The notes: generated by a model not told the origin, from the letters alone. A DNA stretch of 64,000 bases from Chitinophaga nivalis (GCF_025989125.1 NZ_JAPDNR010000001.1:558001-622000), one strand, 5' to 3'. Shown: positions 26,004 to 35,901, numbered from the stretch's first letter. Made by a program: numbers and translations.

Positions 26004-26042
26004 AAAACAGCGAAGACACCTTCCGGTATCTTCGCTGTTTTT
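26004..26042. terminator. Bidirectional terminator
   Basis: AAAAACAGCGAAGACACC pairs with GGTATCTTCGCTGTTTTT (one wobble) around a TTCC loop, with A run left and T run right, between convergent genes. Confidence 0.9.
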
Positions 26043-26061
26043 ATTTATAATCAGGTTCTGT

Positions 26062-29000
26062 TTATTTAATAATCAGTAACCAGCCTTTGTTTTTGGATAC
26101 CGGAATCGTGGCATCTTTGGCAAACACCTGTCCTTTCTGGAAATTCCGTATATCCGGCGCCGTTATCACAGCTTTAGCCGGATCAATTCCCAATGCTTTC
26201 CAATCGATGTTCAGCTTAATACCAGTATCTTCTTTGGCCCAGCTAGCAAGGGACACCAATACAGCACCGTCTTTTTTGTACACGGTAGCCGGAACAAGCG
26301 GATCGCTGGTTTTAACCGGGTTGTTATCTACCCAGTAACCAATCATTTTTACGCCCTGCATGCCAAAATCATCCCATACTTTCCAGATAGGACGCGGATC
26401 TGCGTTATCACTCCACGGCATGCGACTGGTCATTCCATACACCATACCCCGCCATTGGTTACCACCATCCTGTAACATCTCACCCATTAAGCCAAACGGG
26501 ATACCGCTCACTTCTGTCAGGAAGAAATCAGGACTGTTTTGCTCATAATCAAAATACTCTCCGAACCACAAGCGGTTGAGATACGGGAAGTGCTCCATAT
26601 ACAACATGGCACTGTTGATAAAACCATCGGACTTGTTATATTGATTGGCAGAATGCAGGTCAATGATACCAGGATGTCCGTCCTGTGTCAATACCCTTTT
26701 GATACGTTTCATGGTAATGCGGTCAAAGGCCACATCATCCAGATAGATACCATCGATACCTACCTGTTGTACCAACCAGTTCATTCCTTCCACATAGTAG
26801 TTATGCCAGCGGTTCATACCACTGTTGATGATAGCCGCATCTTTGAACTCCGGTACAAACCAGGCAGCAATGTAATCTTTGCCCACGTGCTCCTGTAACC
26901 AAGAGAAGCCACCGCCTTTACCAGGGCTGTATACTTCATGCCCCAGGCTGCGCAGCGGGAAGGTTTCCCACGCGTGGTTGGATAATTCCCGGACGGTATT
27001 GTAGATCTTTACCTTTAATCCTTTCTGATGCGCGCCATCAATATAGTCCTTCATCTTCTTCCATTCAATAAACGGATAGTTGATCCAGGGATTGATTTCA
27101 TTACCATGGTGAATATTTACCACGGTAGCACCGGTAGCCTTGATCGTGTCGAGGTTATCATACTTGTGATAAAAACGCGTAGACCACTGGAAGTCGGTGT
27201 TGATGGTATGAAACGGCGTAATGATCAGGTGGAAGTTGAAATACAGGACTTCTCCCCTGCGTATGGTTCTTTCTCCACTGTAGCTGTTTACCAGTATGGC
27301 CTTGCCTTTTTCACCTACCGTGATACCTCCTTTAGTGCCATTACCCCAGGAAACGGGCAACTGTAAAGGCTTCTGCAGATAAAAATTAGTATTCAGCGGC
27401 CGTACATAATGTTCATCGCGCAGGGTGAACTGCAATCCGGCGTTTACATCACCAATCCAGGCGCCATCCTGGTTCTTTGTTTTCACGTCCCATTTCCAGT
27501 CAATTTGCTCCGGACGTACCCCACCTTTCTGGTTCAGGCCCATCATATACCGGGCGGCACTTTTCTCCATAGGGAGGTGCAACGCTACATCCTTCAATGT
27601 TACGTCGTCCAGTGCAGTAACCTTTACGGTATAGTCCATGAAACCGTCGAACTCGAGAGAGGCATTGATTTCCATCTGCAGTCCGGTGGTGGTGTTGATC
27701 GCTTTCCAGCTGATTTTGCCACCATCTTTAGCCGTTACCTGCCAGCCTTTGTTATCCCAGTTGAGATCCTTCCCCGTAGCTGCATCCACAAAATGGAAGT
27801 GTACAGGTTCAGTCAGTATATTTCTGGCATTGGCAGATAAGGAGGTCATCTCCTGGGTAAAAAATGTCTGAATCTGTGCAGGGAAGCCTGCTTTATTAAT
27901 ACCTACTTTACGACCCAGTAAACTGATAACGCTGTCTTTCATTTCCAGCGGCGTATAGGGTGCAATCACAGCATTATCCTGCGCCAGCGTGGAGTTGAGC
28001 CACTTGAGCCGGGTTTGTTTCCAGGGCTCATTAAAGCCGCCGTTAACCGCTGTTTTACCGGTTACCGTCAGCGTAATCCGTACTGGCATCGCCGGCATAC
28101 CTGCCGGTTGTATGGTCACGATGCCTTTATACACACCGGCAACAGCTGCTGCCGGTACATCAATACCACACCATATGCTCTGTATTTTTCCGGCGCCTAC
28201 CTGCAGACTGGCCGTAAAAGGCTGTGCATCATAGGTAGTACCCGTAGTGTTGATACAGTTTAATAAGGCCGCCGGAATGGTTTTCCCATCGGCTGTTTTC
28301 AGATCTGTAAAAGACAGCCGGATATCTTTCAGGTCTTTACGGGCATACACGCCCAGCTGAAAAGCGTAGTATTCTCCTTTATCTGCCTGGCCGGCAAAAG
28401 CCTGGGAAGGGCCTTGCTGTATCCAGCGTTGCGGCAGGTCGTCTGTCATCTTCACCGGAAACTGTCTGTCTTCCGGAAATATCATATATCCCGCACCCGG
28501 ATGTTTTAACAGCAGCTGTTGTTTTTCAGCAGCCGTGGCTATTACTTCCATCGGATAAAAAGTGTTGAAGGTATCTATCGCCTCCAGCTCTTTCAGCATA
28601 GCATTGGGTTTCACGGGAGCTGCTGCCACCTGCAACCAGCTGTTATCTGCCGTTTGTTCCGGCGCCAGGTAAGCGTCTTGCGGATAATTGGGATTACCGC
28701 CGGATTTAGCCGGCAGGTAATAAATATAGTAATTGCCTTTTCCTGAAACCGGCTCAAAATAAATATCGCCTTGTTCCCGGTTTAGCGTACCGGTTTTTAC
28801 ATTGGTAATCTTTTGTTTGGTCTGTGCATCCTGAATAATGATGCGTTTCAGTTCCGGGTGTTCATCCCGGCGACGCCACGGAATAATGACACGGGCCACT
28901 TTACCATTGCCATTAAAGCTAACCACCGCACGGTGGTTGCCCAGAGAATCAGCATTCCAGCTGTTGTTACCGACAGTGTACTTTACCTGCTGGGCCATCA

Positions 29001-29082
29001 CGCTGCCCGAGAGGCCAACGGTAAATCCGGCCAGCATCAATGCTTGTTTTATCAAGCGGGCATGTTGGTTGATCTGATGCAT
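26062..29082 (-). CDS. Large secreted glycoside-hydrolase-like protein (DUF6067/GH123-like)
   Basis: A 1006-residue protein with a Sec signal peptide ending near VMAQ (about residue 30). The N-terminal part (about 30-340) is beta-rich; a second beta domain (about 400-620) is followed by a probable TIM barrel (about 640-930) holding DGIYLDD at 777-783 and FGEYFDYE, acidic motifs of the kind that carry catalysis in clan-A-like hydrolases. The overall pattern recalls DUF6067 proteins annotated as GH123-like; GH123 contains beta-N-acetylgalactosaminidases, but I cannot confirm the match or the sugar. It lies downstream of a SusC/SusD pair under an ECF sigma/FecR system, so it is probably the one enzyme of that locus. 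Confidence 0.75.
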   Translation of the reverse strand: MHQINQHARLIKQALMLAGFTVGLSGSVMAQQVKYTVGNNSWNADSLGNHRAVVSFNGNGKVARVIIPWRRRDEHPELKRIIIQDAQTKQKITNVKTGTLNREQGDIYFEPVSGKGNYYIYYLPAKSGGNPNYPQDAYLAPEQTADNSWLQVAAAPVKPNAMLKELEAIDTFNTFYPMEVIATAAEKQQLLLKHPGAGYMIFPEDRQFPVKMTDDLPQRWIQQGPSQAFAGQADKGEYYAFQLGVYARKDLKDIRLSFTDLKTADGKTIPAALLNCINTTGTTYDAQPFTASLQVGAGKIQSIWCGIDVPAAAVAGVYKGIVTIQPAGMPAMPVRITLTVTGKTAVNGGFNEPWKQTRLKWLNSTLAQDNAVIAPYTPLEMKDSVISLLGRKVGINKAGFPAQIQTFFTQEMTSLSANARNILTEPVHFHFVDAATGKDLNWDNKGWQVTAKDGGKISWKAINTTTGLQMEINASLEFDGFMDYTVKVTALDDVTLKDVALHLPMEKSAARYMMGLNQKGGVRPEQIDWKWDVKTKNQDGAWIGDVNAGLQFTLRDEHYVRPLNTNFYLQKPLQLPVSWGNGTKGGITVGEKGKAILVNSYSGERTIRRGEVLYFNFHLIITPFHTINTDFQWSTRFYHKYDNLDTIKATGATVVNIHHGNEINPWINYPFIEWKKMKDYIDGAHQKGLKVKIYNTVRELSNHAWETFPLRSLGHEVYSPGKGGGFSWLQEHVGKDYIAAWFVPEFKDAAIINSGMNRWHNYYVEGMNWLVQQVGIDGIYLDDVAFDRITMKRIKRVLTQDGHPGIIDLHSANQYNKSDGFINSAMLYMEHFPYLNRLWFGEYFDYEQNSPDFFLTEVSGIPFGLMGEMLQDGGNQWRGMVYGMTSRMPWSDNADPRPIWKVWDDFGMQGVKMIGYWVDNNPVKTSDPLVPATVYKKDGAVLVSLASWAKEDTGIKLNIDWKALGIDPAKAVITAPDIRNFQKGQVFAKDATIPVSKNKGWLLIIK

Positions 29083-29170
29083 GTAAGAAGATACGTTTTT
29101 ATAGATAATTATTTTTCCTGTTCACCGGGAATAAATTTACAGCGGATACCGGCTTTTTTACTCTCTTTTT

Positions 29171-29203
29171 TGATAAAAGGAAAAGCCCCGTTTAGCGGGG
29201 CTT
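29171..29203 (-). terminator. Terminator after the second SusD gene
   Basis: AAAAGCCCCG (29179-29188) pairs with CGGGGCTTTT (29194-29203); on the minus strand the stem ends in TTTTCCTTTT. It sits between SusD and the hydrolase gene, so the enzyme may receive only read-through or have its own promoter. Confidence 0.85.
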
Positions 29204-29219
29204 TTCAGGTTCTTCTGGA

Positions 29220-30713
29220 TTATGGATTCTGTTCCAGGTTCCGGTTCAGCAAAATTTCCTGCTCCGGAATATAGTGTACAACCCTGGCGTCCGTATACCG
29301 GATGGTTTGCGGATGATCTGGATGTACGCCGTTATAGTCACGGAAAATGTTTTTGTTGTTGCGGAAGAGATCAAAAACACGGTGTGTTTCAAATGCCAGC
29401 TCCAGGCGGCGTTCGTCCAGTACCACATCGAGTACGGAAGCATATCCTTTCAGGTCGCTGGTGGAGAAGAGCGCATCACCACTTAAACCAGCTCTCATAC
29501 GGATGGTGTTTACATCTTCGAGGGCCAGTTCTTTATTACCTTCTTTGGCATAGGCTTCAGCACGGATCAGGTACATTTCTGCAGCACGCAGTACTACCGG
29601 TGAACTCAGTGTAGGAATATTATCCTGGTTGGAATATTTCAGGATATACCATTTTTCCACCTTGTTATTTTCTTTACCACGGGTAGCCAGTACTTTTTTA
29701 CCGGTAGTTGGATTCACAGAGTCTTTGCCAAACTGGTTTTTCAGGTATACCGGCTGAACAAAGGCGTGTCTTACATCTGTCGGATATTTGTCGAGCAGCT
29801 TTCTGTAAGATTCAGATGCATATGCTTCTCCGTAGCCCAATCCGCCCGGAGACATATAATACATAGAACCGATAGAGCTCCAATCGCGGTCGTCGCTCAC
29901 CATATGCCGGATGGCGAAGATGGTTTCCTTATTGCCTTCATTTCCTTTTGTATAGTAGGTAGGCAGATCACTGGTAGGTACCAGCGGATGACGGCCACCC
30001 CGTATCACGGAATCCGCGAAGATGCGGGCAGAATCGTTCTGACCTCTGTAGAGATATGCCCGGGCGAGCAATGCCATCGCTGCATCTTTGGAAGCGTAGC
30101 TGTTGGTATTGTCGTTGTTCATCAGTCTGCGTGCGCGGGTGAGGTCTGCAATGATCTGTGCATACACCTCTTTTACTGTATTTCGTTTAGGCAGTTCCGT
30201 TACATCATATTTTGTTATGACTGGTATGCCCAGGTTAGTTTCCGGACTCTGGGAATAAGGACGTCCGAAAGTCCTTACCAGACTGAAATGTACGAAAGCG
30301 CGGATAAACAGGTTTTCCCCTATCAGCTGATTAATAGCGGCAGATTTACCTTCCGGCATAACGGCCATCAGGCGGTTACAGCCACCAATTGCTTTATACC
30401 CCATCCGCCATATCTGGTTGCCATTTCCCTGGTTTACCAGGTGGCCGTAAGTGTAGGAATAAAACAATGGGTCGGTGGTAGCACCGCTCAGTGCAATATC
30501 ATCACTGGGATACTCTCCCATCTGGAAATAGTTACGGGTAAAGTTTTGCTCTTTCAGCAAAGAATAGTTACCGGCAGTGGCAGCAGGCCATTTGGTTTCA
30601 TCGTTCAGAATATCCTCATCTTTGATACCATTGTGTGGCTCTTTATTCAACGAACAGGAAGATACCAGCGCCACCAGTGAAAGTCCTGCAATATATTTGG
30701 ATATATGCTTCAT
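29220..30713 (-). CDS. SusD/RagB family outer-membrane nutrient-binding lipoprotein
   Basis: A 497-residue surface lipoprotein (signal MKHISKYIAG..., lipid-modified Cys20 in VSSC). It has the SusD signatures: MGYKAIGGCNRLMAVM helix, GENLFIRAFVHFSLVRTFGRPYSQ, VYAQIIADLTRARRLM, SPVVLRAAEMYLIRAEAYAKEG and the terminal HYIPEQEILLNRNLEQNP. It pairs with the SusC gene 23 bp upstream and would bind a glycan (or its fragments) at the cell surface. A terminator follows at once. Confidence 0.95.
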   Translation of the reverse strand: MKHISKYIAGLSLVALVSSCSLNKEPHNGIKDEDILNDETKWPAATAGNYSLLKEQNFTRNYFQMGEYPSDDIALSGATTDPLFYSYTYGHLVNQGNGNQIWRMGYKAIGGCNRLMAVMPEGKSAAINQLIGENLFIRAFVHFSLVRTFGRPYSQSPETNLGIPVITKYDVTELPKRNTVKEVYAQIIADLTRARRLMNNDNTNSYASKDAAMALLARAYLYRGQNDSARIFADSVIRGGRHPLVPTSDLPTYYTKGNEGNKETIFAIRHMVSDDRDWSSIGSMYYMSPGGLGYGEAYASESYRKLLDKYPTDVRHAFVQPVYLKNQFGKDSVNPTTGKKVLATRGKENNKVEKWYILKYSNQDNIPTLSSPVVLRAAEMYLIRAEAYAKEGNKELALEDVNTIRMRAGLSGDALFSTSDLKGYASVLDVVLDERRLELAFETHRVFDLFRNNKNIFRDYNGVHPDHPQTIRYTDARVVHYIPEQEILLNRNLEQNP

Positions 30714-30736
30714 GTTAATTTCTTTTTTCGCCCCTG

Positions 30737-33700
30737 TTAAAAATTGATTTCAAGACCAGCAAACCATTTGGTACTGTATGGGTACCGGTTATTGCTGATA
30801 CCACGGTCATCTGTTTCCGGATCAATACCGGAGAAACGGGTGAGGGTCCACAGGTTATCGCCACCGGCAGAAATCCGTACATTGTTTACACGCATACGGT
30901 TCAGCCATTCTTTTGGCAGCGTATAGCTCAGGTTCACATTCCTTAAGCGCAGGTAGCTACCGTCTTCCAGGAAACGGGAAGATGGTTTATGAGCTTCTTT
31001 GTTACCACCGATTTTATATTGCGGATGGGTAGCATTATCTCCCGGTTGTTGCCAGCGGGTCCATTTTTTGTCCAGCTCCATCATGTTATAGGAGAAGTAA
31101 GCACCATCATTATCCATCAGCTCACGGGTAGTATTGTATACTTTATTACCGGATACAAAGGAGATGAATGCACTCAGCTGGAAGTTTTTATAAGACCATA
31201 CGTTGCGGATACCACCAAAGAATTTCGGGGAAGCGCTACCTGTAATCTGGAGAGAAGCTTCGTTATACACACCGGTAGCTGTGCTGCCCACCACATTTCC
31301 TTTATCGTCTTTGATCAGTTTTTCCCACAGTGGCGTACCGGTAGCAGGATCTACTCCTAACCATTTACGTTGGTAGAAGCTGCGCATATCCTGTCCTTTC
31401 TCTAAAATAAAGTAGCTGCTCAGCGGATCTGTGATGTAATCTTTTCCACCATATAAATCCTGGATGCTGTTTTTATTAAAGCCGATGTTGAAATCGGTAG
31501 ACCATTTGAATTCACCTACCAGGTTATCTGTACTCAGGTTGATTTCAATCCCTTTGTTACGCACGGAGCCAATGTTCCGGAGGATATAGGCATAACCGGC
31601 CGTACCAGGCAATGGCACATTGAACAGCAGGTCTTTGTTATCTTTCTGATAAAGGTCTACCGTCAGGTTGATCCGGTTAAATAATCCCAGGTCGAAACCA
31701 ATGTTGGTACTGTAGGATTTTTCCCATGACAGATCCGGTACATTATAAATGCTTGGATAAGCGCCCGGATAACCATTGTACTGGGTATTTACCGCATAGG
31801 CGCCGATGGCGTTATAATCCACAATTTCCGCATTACCGGTAGTACCATAGCTGGCCCTGATTTTCAGGTTGCTGATGGCTTTGATATTCTTAATAAAGGT
31901 TTCTTCAGAGGCAGCCCAGGTAGCTCCAAACGCATAGAAGTTACCATACTGTTTGTTGGCGCCGAATCTGGAAGAACCATCTCTTCTGAAGGAAGAGGTG
32001 AAGTAGTATTTATAGTTGTAGTTATAGTTCGCCTGTATAAAGTAGGAATTGAAAGCACGGTCTGTTTTAGTACCACCAATTTTCAGCGGTGTGGATGTTA
32101 CATCCAGTACATCTTTACCATCGAGGATACCTTTTCCTTTGGCATTGATATCGTTGAGGTTTACCTGTTGAAACTCCGCACCTACCAAACCGTCGATGTT
32201 GTGTACTTTATTGAAGGTATACCTGGCTTTCAGGAGGTTGGAACTGATATAGGCAACAGAATCCTGGTAGCTGTTATACAGGTTACCACGATCATCAGCG
32301 CCGGCAGCTGTTCTCAGATCTCCGTTACTCTCATTGCGGTAGTGATAGTATTGCGCCCGGTTGGTGGTGCTGAATACCAACCATTTGGTGATGTCGTATT
32401 CCAGTTTCAGCAAACCTTCCAGGGTTTGTCTTACGTCTTTATTGTAATTGTACTGCTGATCAAACAGGAAGTTGGAACGATCGCGCCCGTACCATTCGTC
32501 TATTACAGCGGGGTTCACAGGTTTGCCGGCGGCATTGTAAGGCTTATCCCATGGCATATTCAGGGGATACTGATACAGGGAGCCATTATTGTTATCGCGG
32601 TTGGATGATTGTACACCGGCGAAGTTGGCGCTCACCCGCAGTCTGTCTGTAATGTTATGGTCCAGATTCAAACGTGCGCTGAAACGTTCGACACCTGTAC
32701 CTCTCAGGATACCATCTTCTTTATAGTAGTTACCGCCCAGGTAGAATTTCGTTTTTTCGTTTCCACCACTGGTAGATAATTCATAGTTCTGGTTAGAGGC
32801 ATTCTGGAAGGCCAGTTTTTCCCAGTTGGTGCCTACATTCCGTAAAGCAGGGTCCAGGTCATTGCCGGCAGCTTTCTGCAGGTCATATAAGCTGGCGCTG
32901 TTCATCAGGTGGAAGCGGCCTGTATTCAGTTGAGCCGTACCGATATTGGTGCGGAAGTTTACCTGTGTTTTACCGGCTTTACCACGTTTGGTGGTAATAA
33001 CCATTACCCCGTTGGCAGCTCTGGCACCATACAGTGTGGTGGCAGCCGCATCTTTCAGGATGGTTACTGTTTCAATATCACTGGGGTTCGGTAAACCGCC
33101 GATGATACCATCTACTACTACCAGCGGAGCATTACCGGCCGTTAAGGTACCGTTACCACGGATACGGATTACCGGCGCTGCAGACGGGTCTCCGGAACCA
33201 TTACCAACAAACACACCACTCACTTTACCCTGCAGCATTTTATCTACACTGGTGGCAGTAACATCTTTCAGTTTTACTGCGGATACCGCCTGTGCAGCTC
33301 CTGTCAGGTTTTTGGTGGTAGTGGTGGTATATCCCATGACCACTACTTCTTCCAGTTTTTTAGTATCTGGTTCCAGTTTGATGTTGATCTCAGACCGGCC
33401 ACCTATCGCTACTTTCTGCAGGATATAGCCAATATAGGAGAACACCAGGGTGCCATTTTCTGCCGGCGCCTGTAAAGTAAATTTACCGGTAGCATCGGTT
33501 ACGGCGCCAATGCTGGTACCTTCCACAGCCACGGTTACCCCTGGCAGCGGATCTTTGGTAACTGCATCGGTTACAAAACCGGTTACTTTTATCTGGGCAG
33601 CACCTACGGGAGTAATCACTACCAGGTTATTGTCCAGTACACGATACGTAACATTGGAGCTGGAAAAAAGCAGTCCCAGTACATCGTTGATTTTTTTATC

Positions 33701-33964
33701 TTTTACACTAATGGTAACCGCCCTGTTGAGGTCGGAAAAGTTTTCATTGTAGAAAAAGCGATAGTTGGTATTGTTTTCAATAAGCTTAAAAACTTCGCGC
33801 ACGCTTTTATTTTCTGCATGTAGTTCACTGATTCTATCCTGTGCATAGGTGGTAGCTGATACCTGTAAGAACCCTCCGAAAATCAGCAGACCCGTCATTT
33901 TCATCATGAGCAATAATTTTCGCCTGGGGCATACAAATGCCTCCAAGTTTGAAGTGGATTTCAT
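30737..33964 (-). CDS. SusC/RagA TonB-dependent transporter with STN signalling domain
   Basis: A 1075-residue transporter. After a long signal region (about 1-42) comes an STN (secretin and TonB N-terminus) domain at about 45-110, then a CarboxypepD_reg domain (about 125-205), a TonB-box-like LEEVVVMGY, a plug with VVDGIIGGLPNPSDIE and LKDAAATTLYGARAANGV, and a long barrel ending in Phe. The STN domain is what lets such transporters signal to an inner-membrane FecR anti-sigma factor, and exactly such a gene lies upstream (34140-35252). So substrate binding should release the ECF sigma factor at 35.3-35.9 kb. Paired with SusD 23 bp downstream. Confidence 0.96.
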   Translation of the reverse strand: MKSTSNLEAFVCPRRKLLLMMKMTGLLIFGGFLQVSATTYAQDRISELHAENKSVREVFKLIENNTNYRFFYNENFSDLNRAVTISVKDKKINDVLGLLFSSSNVTYRVLDNNLVVITPVGAAQIKVTGFVTDAVTKDPLPGVTVAVEGTSIGAVTDATGKFTLQAPAENGTLVFSYIGYILQKVAIGGRSEINIKLEPDTKKLEEVVVMGYTTTTTKNLTGAAQAVSAVKLKDVTATSVDKMLQGKVSGVFVGNGSGDPSAAPVIRIRGNGTLTAGNAPLVVVDGIIGGLPNPSDIETVTILKDAAATTLYGARAANGVMVITTKRGKAGKTQVNFRTNIGTAQLNTGRFHLMNSASLYDLQKAAGNDLDPALRNVGTNWEKLAFQNASNQNYELSTSGGNEKTKFYLGGNYYKEDGILRGTGVERFSARLNLDHNITDRLRVSANFAGVQSSNRDNNNGSLYQYPLNMPWDKPYNAAGKPVNPAVIDEWYGRDRSNFLFDQQYNYNKDVRQTLEGLLKLEYDITKWLVFSTTNRAQYYHYRNESNGDLRTAAGADDRGNLYNSYQDSVAYISSNLLKARYTFNKVHNIDGLVGAEFQQVNLNDINAKGKGILDGKDVLDVTSTPLKIGGTKTDRAFNSYFIQANYNYNYKYYFTSSFRRDGSSRFGANKQYGNFYAFGATWAASEETFIKNIKAISNLKIRASYGTTGNAEIVDYNAIGAYAVNTQYNGYPGAYPSIYNVPDLSWEKSYSTNIGFDLGLFNRINLTVDLYQKDNKDLLFNVPLPGTAGYAYILRNIGSVRNKGIEINLSTDNLVGEFKWSTDFNIGFNKNSIQDLYGGKDYITDPLSSYFILEKGQDMRSFYQRKWLGVDPATGTPLWEKLIKDDKGNVVGSTATGVYNEASLQITGSASPKFFGGIRNVWSYKNFQLSAFISFVSGNKVYNTTRELMDNDGAYFSYNMMELDKKWTRWQQPGDNATHPQYKIGGNKEAHKPSSRFLEDGSYLRLRNVNLSYTLPKEWLNRMRVNNVRISAGGDNLWTLTRFSGIDPETDDRGISNNRYPYSTKWFAGLEINF

Positions 33965-34043
33965 AAACTTGTATAGATTTTAGTTTAAACGATTGTTTAC
34001 AGTGGCAGTCCGTCGCAAAGACTGTCATAAGTGGATTTCGTTG

Positions 34044-34076
34044 ATTGGGGTAAGTCGCATTACCCCAATTTTTTTT
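34044..34076 (+). terminator. Terminator-like hairpin on the strand opposite to FecR and SusC
   Basis: ATTGGGGTAA (34044-34053) pairs with TTACCCCAAT (34060-34069), followed by a run of T residues on the plus strand. No plus-strand gene is nearby. On the minus strand, which carries FecR and SusC, the stem has no T tract after it. It may stop antisense transcripts, or act as an RNA stem in the SusC leader. Confidence 0.45.
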
Positions 34077-34139
34077 AGTCGTTCATATCGTGCATGTATA
34101 TTGGTTTACAGGTGATAGAATGATTGTCTATGGTACCGG

Positions 34140-35252
34140 TTATTTGCCGGTTTTTAACGCTTTTGCATACTTTTCCCGGAGTACTTTATCAATCCCCAGG
34201 GTCACCACACCGTTATCTATACGATATTTCAGCGGTGCGGTCAGTTGCAGAATTCCTAATACCTGTTCCAGGGTTTCCTGACGAAAAGTGCCACTGAATT
34301 GATAGGTTTTTAGTTCTTCTTCATTGAATTTCACTGTTACATTAAACCTGCGTTCCATCGTTACGGCCAGTTCCTCCATGGTTTGTGCGGCAACGATCCA
34401 GTTGCCATCTTTCCAGGCGGTATATATTTCCGTATTGTTCACTTCACTGCTTTCTACCTGTGTTTTATCAGCACTATCGGCAGCAACGGCAGTACTTTTC
34501 ATTTGTTCACTATGAATACCTGATATAGGTTTTTTATATACTACATGCTGATGTGGTTTCATCATTACGCCAAACGGACGGGCCGTGTTACTACCATCTA
34601 TCTTCACTTCTCCTTCTACCAGCGTAGTGACAACGGTTTTATCTTCCGGATAGGCTTTTACATTAAAGGATGTGCCCAGCGCCAGAATTTGCAGATCCGA
34701 AGCCTTTACCGTAAACGGCTTTTCCGCATCGGTTTGAACTTTAAAAAATGCTTCCCCTTCCAGCTTCACTTCCCGGTCTTTCCTATTGTAGGACTGTGCA
34801 TACTGCAGCTTACTGCCGGCATTCAGCCATACCTCCGTACCATCAGACAGCGATATCCGGGTGGTAGCTCCTTTCGGACTGGTAATCGTTACCAGTCGTG
34901 GATCCTGCTTTTTCCGGCCGGCGGCAAACCAGGCAAATACCAATCCGCCACCAATGATAAAAGGCAATACATAACCTGCTGCCTGCTGCATATACCGTTT
35001 CCAGCTAATGGCTGGTATTTGCGGCTCCGCTGTTATCCGGCAGGATAATGTCTGCCAGGCATTGTCTGTATGGTATCCAGCTGATGGCGCCGTCGCCATC
35101 CAGGTATCCCGCAACTGCAAAAAACGAACACGATTGGCTGCATCAGCAGCTATCCATTGTTCCAGCTCTTTTTGCTCCTCCTGCGAAACATTCCCGGATA
35201 AAAAACGTACAATCAGGTCTTCCGCCTGCTCATCAGTATAGATAGGTCCCAT
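34140..35252 (-). CDS. FecR family anti-sigma factor
   Basis: A 370-residue inner-membrane regulator. It has a cytoplasmic N-terminus with a sigma-binding helical pattern (1-90), one membrane segment (about 93-112, YVLPFIIGGGLVFAWFAAG), the periplasmic FecR domain (about 118-215, with TSPKGATTRISLSDGTEVWLNAGS) and a C-terminal DUF4974-like domain (about 295-365) that contacts the STN domain of its SusC partner. It should hold the ECF sigma factor inactive until signalled. The ATG at 35252 gives the usual N-terminus; the frame is open 84 bases further but that region is unlike the family. It lies 85 bp after the sigma gene. Confidence 0.95.
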   Translation of the reverse strand: MGPIYTDEQAEDLIVRFLSGNVSQEEQKELEQWIAADAANRVRFLQLRDTWMATAPSAGYHTDNAWQTLSCRITAEPQIPAISWKRYMQQAAGYVLPFIIGGGLVFAWFAAGRKKQDPRLVTITSPKGATTRISLSDGTEVWLNAGSKLQYAQSYNRKDREVKLEGEAFFKVQTDAEKPFTVKASDLQILALGTSFNVKAYPEDKTVVTTLVEGEVKIDGSNTARPFGVMMKPHQHVVYKKPISGIHSEQMKSTAVAADSADKTQVESSEVNNTEIYTAWKDGNWIVAAQTMEELAVTMERRFNVTVKFNEEELKTYQFSGTFRQETLEQVLGILQLTAPLKYRIDNGVVTLGIDKVLREKYAKALKTGK

Positions 35253-35337
35253 AATTTCGACAACAGCTATTAAGACAATTTTTTGCCGGCAACCGGGTGA
35301 CAACCTCCCAAAAAAAATTTCTCTTTTTTTTAACACA

Positions 35338-35901
35338 TCACTTCAGCAGCGGCAGTAATTCGGCTCGTAACCGTTGCAGGGCACGGGTCATCTGGGTTTT
35401 TACGGTATTGATGGAGATACCCAGGCGGTGGGATATTTCGGGATAACTTAATTGTTCAAAGCGACTTAAGCGAAATACATCCTGACACTGAGGCGGTAAT
35501 TTGCGGATGGCTTTTTCTGCCAGCAGCTCCAGTTCCGAATGTTCCAGCTTTTCTACCGGAGAATGGAAGGATGACATACCGAGTAAGGATATACGCGATT
35601 CCAGCTGCTGCATTAATTCGCTGCCATACTGCGCTTTTATTTTGTCCTGTTTGATGAAGTTCAGGCAATTATTTTGCACGGCCCTGTATAGGTAGGCTTT
35701 TTCAGACACTTGTATATCCAGTTCTTCATAACGTTCCCAGATTTTTACAAAGGTGTCCTGCACAATTTCTTCTGCCAGCTCATGACGATTTACGAACTCA
35801 AATGCGAACGCACAGAGTGCAGCATAATACTGTTTGAATAAAGATTCAAAAACAGGTAATTGTCGATGCTGATGTATAATATTTGTGCTTATTTCCTCCA
35901 A
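35338..35901 (-). CDS. ECF RNA polymerase sigma factor (Bacteroides expansion type)
   Basis: A 187-residue sigma-70 family factor. Region 2 (about 22-90) has LFKQYYAALCAFAFEFV and the E-E-I-V-Q-D-T-F-V-K-I-W core recognition helix; region 4 (about 135-182) carries a helix-turn-helix, LSYPEISHRLGISINTVKTQM. It is the first gene of the sigma-FecR-SusC-SusD cluster and should switch the SusCD genes (and maybe the hydrolase) on. The start is unclear: no ATG is in frame before the conserved part, and a stop lies 36 bases upstream. I use TTG at 35901, within TTGGAGGAAATAAGC, so the GGAGG sits inside the first codons; a non-ATG start slightly downstream is possible. Confidence 0.92.
   Translation of the reverse strand: MEEISTNIIHQHRQLPVFESLFKQYYAALCAFAFEFVNRHELAEEIVQDTFVKIWERYEELDIQVSEKAYLYRAVQNNCLNFIKQDKIKAQYGSELMQQLESRISLLGMSSFHSPVEKLEHSELELLAEKAIRKLPPQCQDVFRLSRFEQLSYPEISHRLGISINTVKTQMTRALQRLRAELLPLLK

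Noticed and set aside
12844..33964. Long similar sequences between the two SusC genes considered as a repeat or recombination element
   Set aside because: Similarity is at the protein level of a large family; no long identical DNA stretch was seen.
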